Source of the DNA: Hypsibius dujardini
Lineage: Eukaryota > Tardigrada > Eutardigrada > Parachela > Hypsibiidae
Reading direction: 5' to 3'
Assembly (NCBI GenBank): GCA_001579985.1
Contig: LRSR01003898.1
Location: 29,675 to 93,674 of the forward strand
Length of the DNA stretch: 64,000 bases
Position 1 is the first letter of the stretch, and every line of letters begins with the position of its first letter. A program made the position numbers and the translations under genes. The notes under the pieces are model-generated. The model worked only from the letters and a program-made list of their open reading frames with translations, had not been told where the DNA came from and made no database searches. Positions 32,710 through 45,835 of the stretch are shown piece after piece.

Positions 32710-33675
32710 TCAGGCAGTGAGAATCTTCGAGGTTAACTCAATCAGTTCCTTATAGTGTGGGGGTTCCACCGGGTTGCAGGTCGGTAACGTCAGGTCCCAC
32801 GTTGACTTGGTCAGATTCGCCATGGAGAAGCAGTAGGGCGCCATGACGCGATTGAAGGTCCCTTCGATGTAGTCAATGTCTGCCTGTGTGAGCAACGGTG
32901 GCTTAACCCGTGTGTTGATCAGGAAAATTGGGTCATCACAAGTGCCGGTCGCCACGTTAGGAGCCAAACATCGATGGTCAATTTCCATGACCGTATAGTC
33001 GATGAAAATTTCCGACGCAAAAACTTGCTCTGTAGTACAATAAAACAATGTTAAATAGTTTCAAAATATTTTTCAATCGTTTCGCAACGAAAGAGTACTT
33101 ACGCGGGCCTTTAGCTCCGGCGGCCACAAAGTATGTCAAGGAGTTTTTCTGCCCACTCGAAGAGAAGACGACGTTCTCAAAGAACCCCGAACACAATCCC
33201 TGAGGCTGCACAAACAGGGCGACGGTCCAGTTGACGGCCACAACATCGGGCGTGCCCGAGACTGTTGCTATCTTATCGTAATAATTGGTGGGATTTTTGA
33301 AGACTCCTGGGGGATGATAGATAGCGTATTCATACCATACTCCCAAGACCTGTTCAATAGATTTTTAAATACCATTTATCACAAACCAGAGCTTAGCTGT
33401 ACAACTCCATACATGTTTAAGGATTGGGCAATTGTAATTCTTTTTCAAAAGCTATATTCGCACCAGTGTTTACGGAGAAAGTCTAACTCATTCTTGCCCC
33501 CATACACATATATATGGGGGTGATACAAATGTCTCACCTTGTCCAAGTCCATTTCGATTGGAGGCGCGTAGAATGGGTAAGGTTTGCAAGTTTTTACACT
33601 GGAGTTGTCGTAATTCGCCGCACGCACGACCACTCCCACAATCAGCTTCCACACGAGAAGCCCCTTCAGTTGCAT
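32710..33675 (-). CDS. secreted lipocalin-like protein
   Basis: On the minus strand, exons 33675-33538, 33349-33103 and 33029-32710 join in phase to 234 codons. The start gives a signal peptide (MQLKGLLVWKLIVGVVVRAA). The lipocalin signature G-x-W-Y-E follows at residues 49-53 (DKVLGVWYEYAIY), preceded by CKPYPFY. Later blocks DYTVMEIDHRC and PPLLTQADIDYIEGTF match the last strands and C-terminal helix of ApoD-type lipocalins. Six cysteines and several N-glycosylation sequons fit an extracellular carrier of a small hydrophobic ligand; the ligand is unknown. Length is typical once the signal is removed. A decayed copy lies at 37101-38513 on the same strand. Confidence 0.75.
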
Positions 33676-35119
33676 TGCTCAGCGAATCTACCTCCTAGTG
33701 ACCGATTCCGATGGGTAAGATACTAATGAGCAACTGAAACATTTAAACCTCAACTTCGGCTGATGCATATGTTTATATGTCTAGGATTTCTTGTAATCCG
33801 TCGGTACCGTTGAATGCAAAATGTGTTCGGTCCTTTCACCTTGGATTTTGTACGGTACACGGACAGTGAGTGAGGATGCGTCGAACGTTGACTAGCATCA
33901 TAATTAACTAAGCCGGCGAACGTATAAAAGGTGTAAACCATTCATGCATGTATTAATTGCGGTCGTTTTATCTCGTTAACGTCGAAGCTGCACGGTCCGA
34001 CATTCATTAGTCAGTTGAAGCGAACGCCCGCAAAGTAATACTCTGTTGCCCTCTGATCGCAGGAACCGTCTGTTCAACTATGCGGAAATTCTTGTGCGTT
34101 GCAGTTAAATTTGTTGTCCGGTGCCTCAATACTTAAAGTCGTGCCGGCGCAAGAGCGAGAAACGGTAACACTGCAGTCTGCAGTAATAATGTATCTGCGT
34201 AAACCGCAGACAGTCACGTGTCAATGTTATGGCATTATTAATGTTGCAGCTGCACGGAGAGGCGTTACGGACTTTAAGAGAGGGCGACAATTTCTGCCCA
34301 GTGCAAGAGTTGTCACAAATCAACTCAAAACCTGCGCCGACTCATGCCGAAATCGAACGAAAAGGTTAAATTATGATGAGGACAGGGGCGGCAAAAACAT
34401 TGTACGGAGTGCACGTAACGTGAGGCAGGGGAAGGCAATGATATTTCTTAAAGATACAAATTAGGATTTTGTCTCAGGACAATTAGCCAGCTGTTACTCC
34501 TTAAGACGAAGAAACGAGAATGTTGACAAGGTGTGCATGTATACCCAGGACATATCAAAATTGAATTCAAAGACGCCTATACTTTTGGTCGGTCCGGCAA
34601 GCCCGGAGCAGTGGCGGATTGACCCCCCCCCCGTCCCGGAAAATTTGCCAACCCTTTTGTACCCCCTCGATCCGCTAATGGTCCGGCGTATGTTGCTGCT
34701 GTGCCAACAAACAGCCCTTTTTAGTATATTCGAGAATACGAGGGGCACTCGAAAAATCTTGGCACTCGGTCATTTATTCTGCACCAAACGACTGCTTTTC
34801 GAATCAATCAACATATGTCGTTTAATCATGACCTCATAAGCGGTAAATCAGAGTTTCACAGACCTGCATGCAGGGATCTGAGAAGAGCAACTTCTTTTAA
34901 GAAAGTAGATTGGTCTGGACAGTGGCTAGGGCAAATGACGACACTCTTTTGAGAACATGAGAACATCAATCAATTAAGTCACAGATCAATCAATCCAACG
35001 AAACTAAAACACTCCGCATGATTTAATGCTACACGGTTTGACCCGTCGACCTTACCTTTTCTTAGTCTTACCGGAATCCTTTTATTTATTGGTCTGACCA
35101 TTCATCATGGAATAGCTAA
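33676..35119. other. intergenic, no gene seen
   Basis: Upstream region of the lipocalin gene; about 250 bases next to it are shared with the upstream region of the pseudogene copy. A C-tract is at 34625. No recognisable coding frame; an open frame at 34099-34464 has no family features. Confidence 0.4.
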
Positions 35120-36719
35120 CGAGGGGTCGCAATGGAATTACACACCCCGATTTTCCTGAATTTTTTTTCACGAATAGTGGACTAAATCTGTAGATTTTAG
35201 AAAAATATTTCATTTGCAATTGAGCCCTGGATTTGGGAGAAAAAAATTCTTAAGTTCCTGGAATGCATATACCCTTTACCGTGAACTGTGAGCGTTGATT
35301 GGCTGTACATTCTTATGGAAAACATCCTTTTATTTTTTATCCCCCTTAACAACGTTCCAGAAACACAATTTTTTTACGCTAACGAAAGATATTGAAACTT
35401 GATTTTAGATAAAAAAAGAACGATAACAACCGACACGATTGTGGAGATAATTAAAAGAAAGTCTCGCCATGTAAATATCTCACACGGGAAAACGACTATC
35501 GGGTCGGGAGTTGTCGGGAAAATTAATTTTCGGGACATTTAAGTTTCGGGTGGGTTCGGGATAGTTTGACTGGCAGGGCCAGTTTGGTCCACTTTAAAAA
35601 TACTGTTTAAAAAGTGCCTGATAACTTTATGAGAAGTGGTCCATGATTTAATTCATAGGGCAGACCTTTCACCAGCTCGGCAACTAGACACTCGTTGAGT
35701 GTAAAGAAAATCAATGCAAATTCAATGAAAAGAGCATGGCCATTGGCCACTATCTAAAAACTACCTGACCAGTCTATGGGTAGTAAGCGAGTAAACAAAA
35801 CTATTTCCGTTTTATTGACGCCGGTACAATATTCTACGCAAGCCAGCGGACATTTTTCCGAAAATAGTCAACAAAACAATAAAAAGATACCGCCCTTCGA
35901 GCGCGGTATTCTTTCAACGACTGCACATATTTTGTGAAGTGGAAAGTTTTATAATGGCATGGGATTTGGACTTGTAGACTAAGAACATCTCAGTTGAAAG
36001 ACCATCCCGATCCTTTGAAAAGCCGTTATTTTGTAACATCAACAAGTTCATCCGTAACATTGGCCAGAAGCGCAAGATTTCTGAAATTTCTAGTTGATAA
36101 GATGTTTTTCGGTGAATGCTCTTTTTCGGGTTTCGGATCGGGTTCAGACAAAATTAAAAATGTCTGTTCGGATTTGTCGGGCTCCGCTTATCGTTTCGGG
36201 TTTCAGGTCGGGCCATGGGGATTAAATTTCGGCATAAAACTGGTACAGACACACTGTTCAGTGTAAAACAAGCGATCGCTACTGTACACAGTAGGTCAAA
36301 ATTGTCGTTTCGTCCACACGGTTTGCCATATGTAACCGTGGTAAGCCGTGTGAGACATTTACATGGCGAGGCTTTGCTTTAATTCTCTCCACCATTGTGT
36401 CAGTTGTTTTCGTTTTTATAATTTTTTCTAAAATCAAATTTTGATGTCTTTCATAAAAATAAAAAATACTGTGTTTCTGGAACGCCGATAAGGGGGATAA
36501 AAAATAAAAATATACTTTTTACATGTGAATGAATCAGCGAATCAACGCTTAGAATTCACGATAAAGCGAATATGCATTCCAGGAACTTTGGAATTTTTTT
36601 CTGCCAAGTCCAGAGCTCAATTGCAAATGAAATATTTTTCTGAAATCGATATATTTAGTCCACTATTTGTGGAAAAAATTCAGGGAAATCGGGGTGTGTA
36701 ATTCCATTCTGACCCCTCG
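35120..36719. mobile_element. 1.6-kb fold-back DNA element with about 370-bp inverted arms
   Basis: Arms 35120-35490 and 36347-36719 are inverted copies (about 80-85% alike) beginning CGAGGGGTC and ending GACCCCTCG. Both sides are flanked by TAA (35117-35119, 36720-36722), a 3-bp duplication typical of PIF/Harbinger-type insertions. The 850-bp interior has no transposase and includes a TCGGGTT-rich part. It is a non-autonomous element. A partial relative is at 21893-22224. Confidence 0.75.
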
Positions 36720-37100
36720 TAAGACGCATGTGAGGCGGTGGACATAATTCATGTTTACACTGCAGTCAACTATTCTCCGCTAGAAAAAATTCTTCCCCCT
36801 AGGTCTTTGGCCGTAATCCAACAAAACTTTCAGGAATAATGTAGAAGTTGCTGATCTAAATACTTGTAATACCAGAATTGGAACACATCTTCTAGTCGCG
36901 ATATAAATGACCGAGTACCAAGACTTTTGGAGTGCCCCTGGTACACTGTACTAGTGCTTGATCGCTGTGTAGTAAGTGCTTCATTGCTGTGCATGCAACA
37001 ATCGTTATTTGATCGTGCCCTCGTGGTCTGGGTGTCAAAATGAAATACAATTAATTCGTAATTATGTGATCGCTCCTTTAACTATGACTGCTGAGTTTAC
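36720..37100. other. intergenic, no gene seen
   Basis: No coding frame or repeat of note between the fold-back element and the lipocalin pseudogene. Confidence 0.4.
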
Positions 37101-38513
37101 TCATTTGGCAAGGTGCGACGGAATGTAGGTCGATAGTGTTAGATCCCAAGTCGACTTGGTCAAATTCGCCACGGAGAAGCAGTAGGGCGCCATGACGCGA
37201 TTGAAGGTCTCTTCGATGTAGTCAATTTCCGTTTGCGTTAGCAAGGGTGGTTTGACTCGTGTATTGATCAGGAAGATTGCGTTATCACAGGTGCCGGTCA
37301 CCAAGTTGGGACTCAAGCAGCGAATTTTCCATGACCGTGTAGTCGGTGAAAATTTCCGACACATACGCTTGCTCTGAACTACGAATAGAGAAGTTTCGCA
37401 AAGCGACATATCTCAATCTAAACCACTACCCCCAACCACTCAAATTAAAGAAAATTAAAACTGCTCCCCCCCCCCACCCAACCGTTGGAATTAATTTGGT
37501 AGGGGCAGTTGCCTCAGTGCCTCCTCACTCCTTTGATACCCCCTGGGCATCACTAACAAGAACACACAAGGAATTTGCCAAGGTTTAACCCTCTGGTAAT
37601 CAGGTGTTTTGGGTATACGGATAGAACCGGGTCTAGCAAAACTTTGCTAGGTTAGGGAAAGTGCTAAATGATTCCCTGCAAATCCTAACGGAATCGTTTG
37701 GAAGATTCCCCACAACCATAAAATGTAACCGTTTCAGTGGTGGCGGGAACCGTGGCGCCACTGACAAAGAATGGAAAAAAGCCGTCAAATGAATGACTAC
37801 ACAGTTAAGATATGTCAGTTACACGTAACTCGCAGTGGTAGCGCAGCGAATCATTAGGCAGAGTTCTAACCTTTTCCTAATGGTTACTAGTTTTTAACTC
37901 CACTTGTATTCACTCGAATATTGCAATTCCAGTTTCACTAGATGCCCTAAGGACCAGTCTCAAGTCCCTTATTTTTTCGATACTGAGAAAAAAACATGTC
38001 GGCACGTGAGACTGGATGTTGTTCGGGAGGTTCAAGTGTTAGCAAGGTGGTGCTAAGTAGGTTCCTACCCCTTTGAAAAGTTTTTTTCACAATTTGTTTC
38101 TTGAATCTAAATAAATATGTGTTGAAAATATCAAAGCAAAAAACCGCGAACGAAAAGACCCAGAACTCACGCTGAAAATCGAATGTGACCGTCAAATTTA
38201 GCAAGTGTATGCTGACTGTTTCTCAGAGGGTTAAGAACAAGCATTGATTGAACATACTAATATTGATTTTTCAAAAGCAACATTTGCACACACAGATATG
38301 GGAGAGCTCTAACTTATTCTCTTCCCATTTACATATGGGATACCTTACCTTGTTCACGTCGATGTCGATCGGAGGAAAATAGAATGGATAAGGTTTGCAA
38401 GTATTTACGCTCGAGCTGTCGTAGTTCGCTGCACGGACAACCACCCCAAAAATGAGCCGCCACACAAGAAGATCCTTAAAATACAGTACTAGCATATCCA
38501 TTTCATACAGCAA
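37101..38513 (-). pseudogene. broken second copy of the lipocalin gene
   Basis: Minus-strand exon 1 (about 38501-38349) is well preserved, including signal peptide, ANYDSSSVNTCKPYPFY and the donor GTAAGG. The exon 2 equivalent carrying the GxWYE signature is absent between 38348 and 37430. The exon 3 equivalent (about 37383-37101) keeps PPLLTQTEIDYIEETF but has one inserted base and a six-base deletion just after VMEN, which shifts the frame before RCLSPN. Without the signature exon it cannot encode a lipocalin. Confidence 0.75.
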
Positions 38514-39289
38514 AATACTACGGTGTAATTGAGGCGTTTAAACTTGAACTTTGGGCTATATACCTGGGACTTCTTGTCATCCATCGGTGCGAGTAACGTT
38601 GAATACAAAACTTTTGTGGTTCTTTCACCTTATTTTTTTTGCGGTACTCGAACGGTGTGTGAAGATGGCTTTTCGTTGAATACGATCATAATTAACAACG
38701 GCCTCGCATGTATACAGTAAATGGTTTAAGCCAACCACTAAACCGTTTGGTTTAAAGCCAGCAGACCGGGGTCAAATGTGAGGCTGCAACAGTAGCTTGC
38801 GTTAGAGAGACAGTATCCGCTAGCTTCGGGTTGTACTGATCCAAAATTCGTCTGAACAAGATACGTTAGAATTAGATACATATCTAGTCACAGCAGCCGG
38901 CTCCGCATGGGTAAAAACGATTGTAGATCTGATACTGATGAAAATACTACTTTTTATACCAAGGTTAGGATCAAGGTACTCCAAAGCATTTCGGTATTCA
39001 ATTAAGAAATCATAAAAATAATAATTCCAGCGCACAACACAACATGTTCATCAATACAACATTTTCATCACGCAAACTTTTTTTGGGAATGAACAAAGTT
39101 TGATTTAAATGACATGTTTCAGTAGGATGATATTTTTTTACTGTGCAACAGATTTTCAAATGAACACGCTTTGTTTTGTTTGGTTGAAATCGATGCGGAA
39201 GCCTTAGGCCGAGAGGAGAGGAGTGATCGTGCCTCCAATCTTTAACAAAGCGTGGTTACACGGTTTCTGCAGTCCAAACAGAAGCTACA
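38514..39289. other. intergenic, no gene seen
   Basis: The first 230 bases are homologous to the upstream region of the intact lipocalin gene. The remainder is AT-rich and non-coding. Confidence 0.4.
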
Positions 39290-39925
39290 AGTCCAAGGTT
39301 GTTTGACTACTTGATTGGGGTTCTAACTTGACCTACGGGTGAGATCAACGAGAGAGACAACAAACTGGCTGTCACTCTAGTGGTTTGTATAACATCTCAT
39401 TGGAAAACAATCGATGCAGCGGGACGTAGGGTGTAATCATTATGAGCCGTTTAATTAATCCCTTAGCTCCGCGGTACGACGCTTCTTCCATGTCGTTCGC
39501 ACACGCATTATAAACGGATCGATAAAAAGTATCCTATCGGATCAGCAAACCGGAAGCTTTTGCCTTGGTGTTTTCACACGCTTCACTTCTTCAAGTTTAG
39601 ATGGGACGGATCCCACTACACTGTGATACTATCGATCGATTTCAATTAAAGCCCCATAAACAGACGCTCTTTTCAGCAAGTACCATCACAAATTGTGCAA
39701 TCGCCCGGTTCAAGGCCGTGCAAATTGATTTTCGCATTGTACCCACGATTTTTCTCAACCCACAATGGTGTAGACTGTGGAGACATAGACTACCGAGAAT
39801 ATATCAAAGATCCAACAACAGCGGATGCTCATCGCTTTAATTTGTCGTCTGCTGGAGTAGAAGACGAAACTTCCTATGTCTATGTACGTAAACGTATTCT
39901 TGAGTACTTTTGGGCACGCATGCAG
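39290..39925. repeat. duplicated segment (second copy at 46063-47035)
   Basis: About 635 bases match 46063-47035 after removing the solo LTR from that copy. Both contain, on the plus strand, a possible exon ending at a GTACGT donor (DYREYIKDPTTADAHRF here, DYRENIRDPITADAPRF there). Many amino-acid changes and no partner exons make coding doubtful. The minus-strand gene's last frame (39755 on) runs into this segment. Confidence 0.6.
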
Positions 39926-42900
39926 CATGTGTGTATTGTGAAAAAAATTGTAGGAACGTATGCTTACGCCCGCACTTGCCTCAGGCTGAGTGTTATTCAT
40001 AGCCATCCACGCTTTCATTGACACGGAACACAGCATGTCAGTGGTGATGAAGGATTCTTCCAATCCAGCATCGATCAATCGCAACTTCGCTTGGTACCTG
40101 CCCTGTATGGCGAACCAATTGTCGAAATTGGATGAGGTGGCGTACTGCGGAGCAACGGTGTCAGAATCAGTTGACAAGACTCCATTCACTTGCGAATTCG
40201 TTGGTGTCGAAGATCCATTAGCAGATACTAACTCATCCGTCAGGTCTTCGTCAGGTGCGTTATCAATTGGGGCTTCATCCGTGTTGTCATCCGCCGGCTC
40301 CTCACTCCCCGTGTCATCCACCTCAAATTGATGGGCAGCTTGCGAAGCTGCAATCCCAGTAGCGGCGAAATCGAGGTCTGCTTCATTTGCGTCGTCGATA
40401 TCTGCAATGCACTGCCGTGCAGGCGTTTCCCACCCTGTACGGTATTGAAGAATTTTAGCCATTGTATCTGAAAGCAAACAGCCAATTAAAACATATTTGC
40501 AATTTATGAACGAGCCATGCATTTACGTACCTAAAACGATGAGATGGTGCTGGGTTTTTATGGGCAGCTCCGCAACGTAGAAGACTACCGCATACTGCGA
40601 CTGCTGACCTCGAGCAAGAATATCTTTTGGGACGACGAAATTGACTTTCTCATAGCACCCGCAAACAGGCTCATCCTTCAGCTTCGATCGTATTGAGGCC
40701 GACTGCTTGCCAAACAAGCCGTAGTTCATTCTCGGGCGAATAGCAAGAGCTTGGTTGGAGTTTTTGTTGAGGTTCCACTGGATGTATTCGTACCACTGAA
40801 AAATATATGTAATGTGAGCAACAATGGCATTCCATGGCTGTGACTGTATGGTAAACATGGTATTCGCGAGATATTTATAATAGAAAGATGAGGTTACCTT
40901 AGTATTTGGGTGAGATAGCGCATACCGAACAGTGTCTGCAACGACGGACTCGATGATATCAGAGAGCGGACCGTCCGGATGCAGGTCCTGGTCGTCCCTG
41001 GGCACGTTGACTCGAGCGAGGTAGCGACTCATGGATGGCAAAGCGACCTTCGTCATATGCTCCGCAGCGACTCCTCGGAAGTCAAATTCCGGCAGCAGCT
41101 GTTTTTGCACCTGCAATCATATTTATCCGATTGAACACAGTAGCAAAAAAATACTCGATTTTGCTTTTTGCGGCTATTTTTCGCCGTCATCCGTTTCACT
41201 AATTGAGCGATTGATACAACTGAAAGGTCATTTTCTGCTTTCTGGTGATCGATACCACCCTCCCTTGCATCTGGCGACCGACATCACCATCACATTTGCG
41301 CCAGGCGGCCGACACAACACTGCGACCTCCCGTCAAGCGAGTGACACCTCAGCGCCCCTGCATCTGCCGAATAACACCCCCCCCCGCATTAGGTAGCTGA
41401 GAGCCTGGGGCTATACCGCGCACCGATTCCGTCAGGCAATCGAAACCCCACCTTCGCCCCCCGCAACAGATGACCGACCCCATCACACTCCTCCCGCATT
41501 GCATACCCAATAGGTTAGCGACATAACACCCCCCCCCCAATCTGGAAGATGAAATATTAATTGCACGTACCAGCTCTCCAAAGGCATAGAAGAGTGAAAG
41601 ACTCTCCAGATTTCTCTTCAACGTGCCATAGTCGGCGAGGTCAGCAGGAACATTTTCGCCTAAGACATCGGTGAAGAACTCAACTGACTCCCGGATATCA
41701 TCTACCGGAAACTTCAGCAACGCTGGCAGATGCGCAGATAAGCTCTGAGCTCGACGGTAGATGTCCTCTTTTTTGCTTGGGAAATTGATGGGACTGTTAA
41801 CTCCGAGAACAATCAATCGACTGCCGACTCTGCTCCTGAAAGTTTAAACAAATACTTATTTGGCAGTTGGCAAAATGTTCAAAGGGAGACAACTGCTTCA
41901 ATTTTTTTGGAGTGCTATATTAACTATTATAAATATCAAAGTTGTTTTTTTCAGTGAAACTATAAAAACTTGTTTTTCTTGGTTTTGCTAAACAAACTTT
42001 AGATAAACCTTAAGATTCTGTTTTCCTTCACTTCCACTACAAATTTTTATTTTTGAAGAATGTATATTTGCATAAATATTTATTTCTCTCGACCTCAATT
42101 TAGAATCTTTGGCATCAGCGGACTCTTTCGTGGATGCTTGGAGGCGGAGCGTTGAGTCGCTTTCAATCCTCACAGGGAAAATTCCGAATGACTGTCTAGG
42201 ATAAACACCAAAGCTCCACCCTCTGATGAATGATTAAAATTTATATGACTCCAATCGATTTCAGACTGAACTGGAAGTGGGACAATTGAAAAAATAGTTT
42301 AGATACACCGTGCGTGAAAATCAAAGTTCAAATTTATATCAAAACCAGGGTCAAAATGGAATTGGAAAATTGTTTATCTGCACTTTGATTTTTCGCAAAA
42401 AAAGTTTACAGAGTCAAACAAATTTCGACAATCATCCTTAGTATAGCCCCCCCCAAAAATTCTTCAGGCGGATTCATTCTCCGGCCAAAAATTTCTCGAA
42501 TAAGACACTTAGCATTCAATCAACATAGAACTTCACAGACTAATACCATACCATCCGTCCGTGGGCATTGTTTGCCAAGTGAGCAAAAAATCGCCGTTAA
42601 TTGCCAACAAATAGCCAGCCCCCGGATCGTATTCCAGGACGGCTATGTCCCGCCGCGAACCGTCAAAAACATGCTGAGCAACTTCGGCATACTGCCTGGA
42701 GTTCTTGAGCGGTGGGTTGCTGATAAGAAGCGGCAGTGTGCATTTCAGAGTGCGTTTACCGAACTCGAACTCCGACATATGGCAATAGCTGAATGAGTGG
42801 CCAGTCTTCCGGTCCATGCCGATCAAAATTAGTGCCAGCTCGATCAGCAAAGTCTTCCTCGAATCAGATTTTCCAACCAGGCAGGTAGTTGGCTTCCGTA

Positions 42901-43960
42901 GCTGCAGCACGTCGTGGACAAATCGAGGTCGTAAGGCAAGCAGACACTGTCCTAAAAAGACAATAGATGTAATCGGTACAGTAAAATGATCCACTGGCCA
43001 GACAAAGTCAGCAGTTCTTTTACCTGCGATGCAGAGGAAGGTAATAAAATCAACGTCACCAAAGCTCTGACACAACAACTGTGCAACTTCAACAGTTGGG
43101 TCGTTAAGGCACACCGTCACTTCAGGTAGATCCTCCTTGGAGACGTAAAAATATCCGACATCCATGAGACTCCGTCGGACAAATCGGTTTGTGACACGGT
43201 CGAAGTGAAATGCCACGGCGCTGTTCCAAATGAAGACATCGTCTTCCTGTCGACGGTTGCTTTCCTGAAGACCCACGCGATTCCAGTGTAACAGGATGGC
43301 CTTCGGATTCGTACAAACTTGCCTGCCAATTAAACATGATATTCGATTTTGATCTGTAGGCTGATTCGAAGATTTAAAACAAAATACATTGCAGACGGAG
43401 TAATTAGATTACTTTTCAAACTGAGTCAATTCAGTCTCATTGAACTCCGTCCAGATCTCTGTGTCCTTGATCCGGAAGGCTAGAGTAGCACCCTCATCTC
43501 CCGACGATTTTTTAGCCTTGATGTACGCTGATTTGTTCAGTCGGTCTTCGTACGGTACAAGAAAGTCACTGAAAGATAAAAAATGTGACTTTAGCACGCG
43601 CAGCTTTCTTATTGCAGGGCTAAATATTATATGGTACATAGCAGATTGCAATTATCTCGCCCGAAGTAAATTACCGCACCGTGTTTTTGTGTCTTGTCCG
43701 CACATCCATTCGAAACGGGCGATCACAGCCACTGATGAAATCGATTCCTTCGTCGATGATTTCAGCGGACTGATCGAAGATACCATATTGGCTAGGGGCG
43801 TTGCTACATGGTCCGTGATGTGCTTGACCAGTCGGTGCTGAATCGTGAGGATTCCCTGCAGATAAAGTCGCCGTCCAGGTGAAGCGGTGGACGAGCGCAC
43901 GCTGCACCAAGTCTTCTTGTTCTCAGGGTCCTTCACAAACTGGTATCTAGCTTCCTGCAA
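39755..43960 (-). pseudogene. decayed multi-exon P-loop protein, family not recognised
   Basis: Minus-strand exons 43960-43675, 43568-43413, 43322-43024, 42951-42552, 41835-41571, 41110-40898, 40795-40531 and 40467-39755 have good splice sites and consistent phases from the second exon on. The fourth exon has a Walker A-like CLVGKSDSRKT, but the Gly before Lys-Thr is Arg. Later parts include SRLIVLGVNSPINFPS, an acidic linker rich in Asp/Glu, and NWFAIQGRYQAKLRLIDAG. The first exon is open in one frame at its start (QEARYQFVKDPENKKTW) and in another at its end (FRMDVRTRHKNTV), so a frameshift near 43800 is likely. No 5' end is visible. The last frame ends inside a duplicated segment. I do not recognise the family; an ATPase from a mobile element is one possibility. 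Confidence 0.55.
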
Positions 43961-44520
43961 CTAGAACGGGATGAGATTACATTCACATATCTTGCAAAAA
44001 ACATTTCAATCATTTGATCGGAATATACTCGAGGGATGGGGAAGGGTAATAGGATTCAAACTACTCCACTAGTTTTCCTGAACAATTGAAAGATTAATTA
44101 ATTTTTTTAAACCCGGTTGTAGTTTAGATGGAGTAAAAAAACAGTAGTGGCATTAACAATACGCATGGCGCGAGCAGCGCACAAACAGATTGTAGCATTA
44201 GCGCCACCACCAATTAAAGTGGCAGTTTCTTTAGCTAGCTGAAAATGAAATCCTGGCAAAAAAATTCGGCTGACCTTAATAGTTACACTGGACGTTCCAA
44301 CCCACCAGCATAAAAGAAGTTCATCAAAACATTCTATCGTTGCAAATTGGGCAAATTGCACAGGCACATAACTCCAACAACTCCAGAACCAAAAAAATCC
44401 TCTAGACGTTCCAGAGTACCAGTTTGTTTTAGTCAGAAATTCTTTGAAAACTGTTGCGTCTGTGCCAAAACTGACCGCTGGAAATTTCTACAAGCCTTGT
44501 TCCATAACTCGCCTAGTCTC
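43961..44520. other. no gene seen
   Basis: Upstream of the decayed P-loop gene. No exon that would extend it could be found, and an open frame on the minus strand (44107-44367) has no recognisable content. Confidence 0.4.
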
Positions 44521-45211
44521 TCATCTTCCGGTCTATATGTAAAGGCCGGAAGAATAGTTAAAATTGGCCCCGCTTCACTTTGCCTAGTCTTGCCTTCAGT
44601 CTCATTGTAACACTGCTGCAGTAAAACGTTATATTTTAAGAGCCCACAGATACATCCTCACAGCGGACGGACGGGCGGGCGAATGATTGAAACGACAGAA
44701 GAACGGGCGGACGAGCGGTTGGATGGACAGACAAGGGAATGGATAGACGGCCAGACGAAGAACGAGTGGACAGACGGACGGACGTACGGAAGAATATTCC
44801 GAGCGACAGAAAAAAATGGCAGACGGGAGGGTCGATGGGCTCGCGGATGAGCCGACGAGGGGACGGACAGACGAACCACAATACTAATTCGAAAGATTCA
44901 GGCATGGTTGCAACCGGCATGTTTGGAATTTTGCTGGTTATGTGTCGAAGGTGATCAGCGATGCAAAAAATGTCCCCACGCTTTTAGCAGACGAATTTAT
45001 AATTATTGGTGTTGCCTGGAAGGTTTTTGATAATGGTTTGAGCTGTATTTCGGTTTTACAAAATAAGATTACAGTGCTTTGTTCAACCGAACATCAGCGC
45101 AAAATGGCATTAAAATTAAGATACTCAGTAAAAGGTGCGTATCTGGAATGATCCTTTGGTTGATTTGGTTGATTGGTTTCTAACCCAGCAAAAAGGGTAA
45201 GGGTTCACCCT
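44521..45211. repeat. 0.69-kb repeat element, copy 2
   Basis: Copy of the 28255-28940 element. In this copy the TATA-containing hairpin has a T-to-G change in the TATA box (TATATGTAAA) and a mismatch in the stem. Confidence 0.6.
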
Positions 45212-45410
45212 ATTATGTGCTGTATTTTAAAATTGCCCCAGGGAAATGATCCCATTTAAATTCCAGGATCTCTCCCGCCACGCTCCTGTAACTCATACTT
45301 TTTGACACAATGACACAATGATATAATGACAAGTGAATCTTGAGACCACTTAAAAAGATTTTGCCACTAGTCACGTCTTCTGTGTCCTGGCGCTTCAGAA
45401 CGTAAATGGG

Positions 45411-45632
45411 ACAGACAGACAGACAGAGAGACATTCACTTTTGCCAAGCCATACTGTGGTAAGAGAAGATCTCGTCGCTTCGCTCCTCGGCCTGACAAAT
45501 ACTTCTTAGGAGCTAACTTTTAGTTAACTAAAAAATTAATTATTTGATTAATCAAAACGAGGAACGTAGCGACGAGATCTTCTCTTTCCACCGTATCGGT
45601 CGGGGGAAGTGAATGTCTGTCTGTGAAATGCA
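45411..45632. repeat. fold-back element with about 75-bp arms
   Basis: Arms around 45411-45490 and 45557-45632 are inverted copies sharing GAAGATCTCGTCGCT and the ACAGACAGACATTCACTT end. The loop is AT-rich. Structure fits a small non-autonomous inverted-repeat element. Confidence 0.5.
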
Positions 45633-45657
45633 CAGAGCTCGCATAAATTACCTGAAC

Positions 45658-45835
45658 GCCTGGTGAATATCGTGGAGCGATAAAGAGATTTCAGTAATGC
45701 GGGGTTTACCGCGCTCCCAGACTTGGAGCACCGGAAGGCGGCATTTCAGTTGCAGACAGTCACCAGATCAAAAATTGCAATTTTTAATAGCAAGGTGAGT
45801 CGCTTCTTCCTATTAATTAATAACTGTATTAATAG
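45658..45835 (+). repeat. 180-bp block duplicated from 30061, with possible receptor exon
   Basis: Contains 45721-45794, readable as LEHRKAAFQLQTVTRSKI with acceptor CTCCCAG and donor GTGAGT, as in the 30-kb copy. Confidence 0.4.

Noticed and set aside
34099-34464. 121-residue plus-strand open frame
   Set aside because: No recognisable domain, signal peptide or splice partners.
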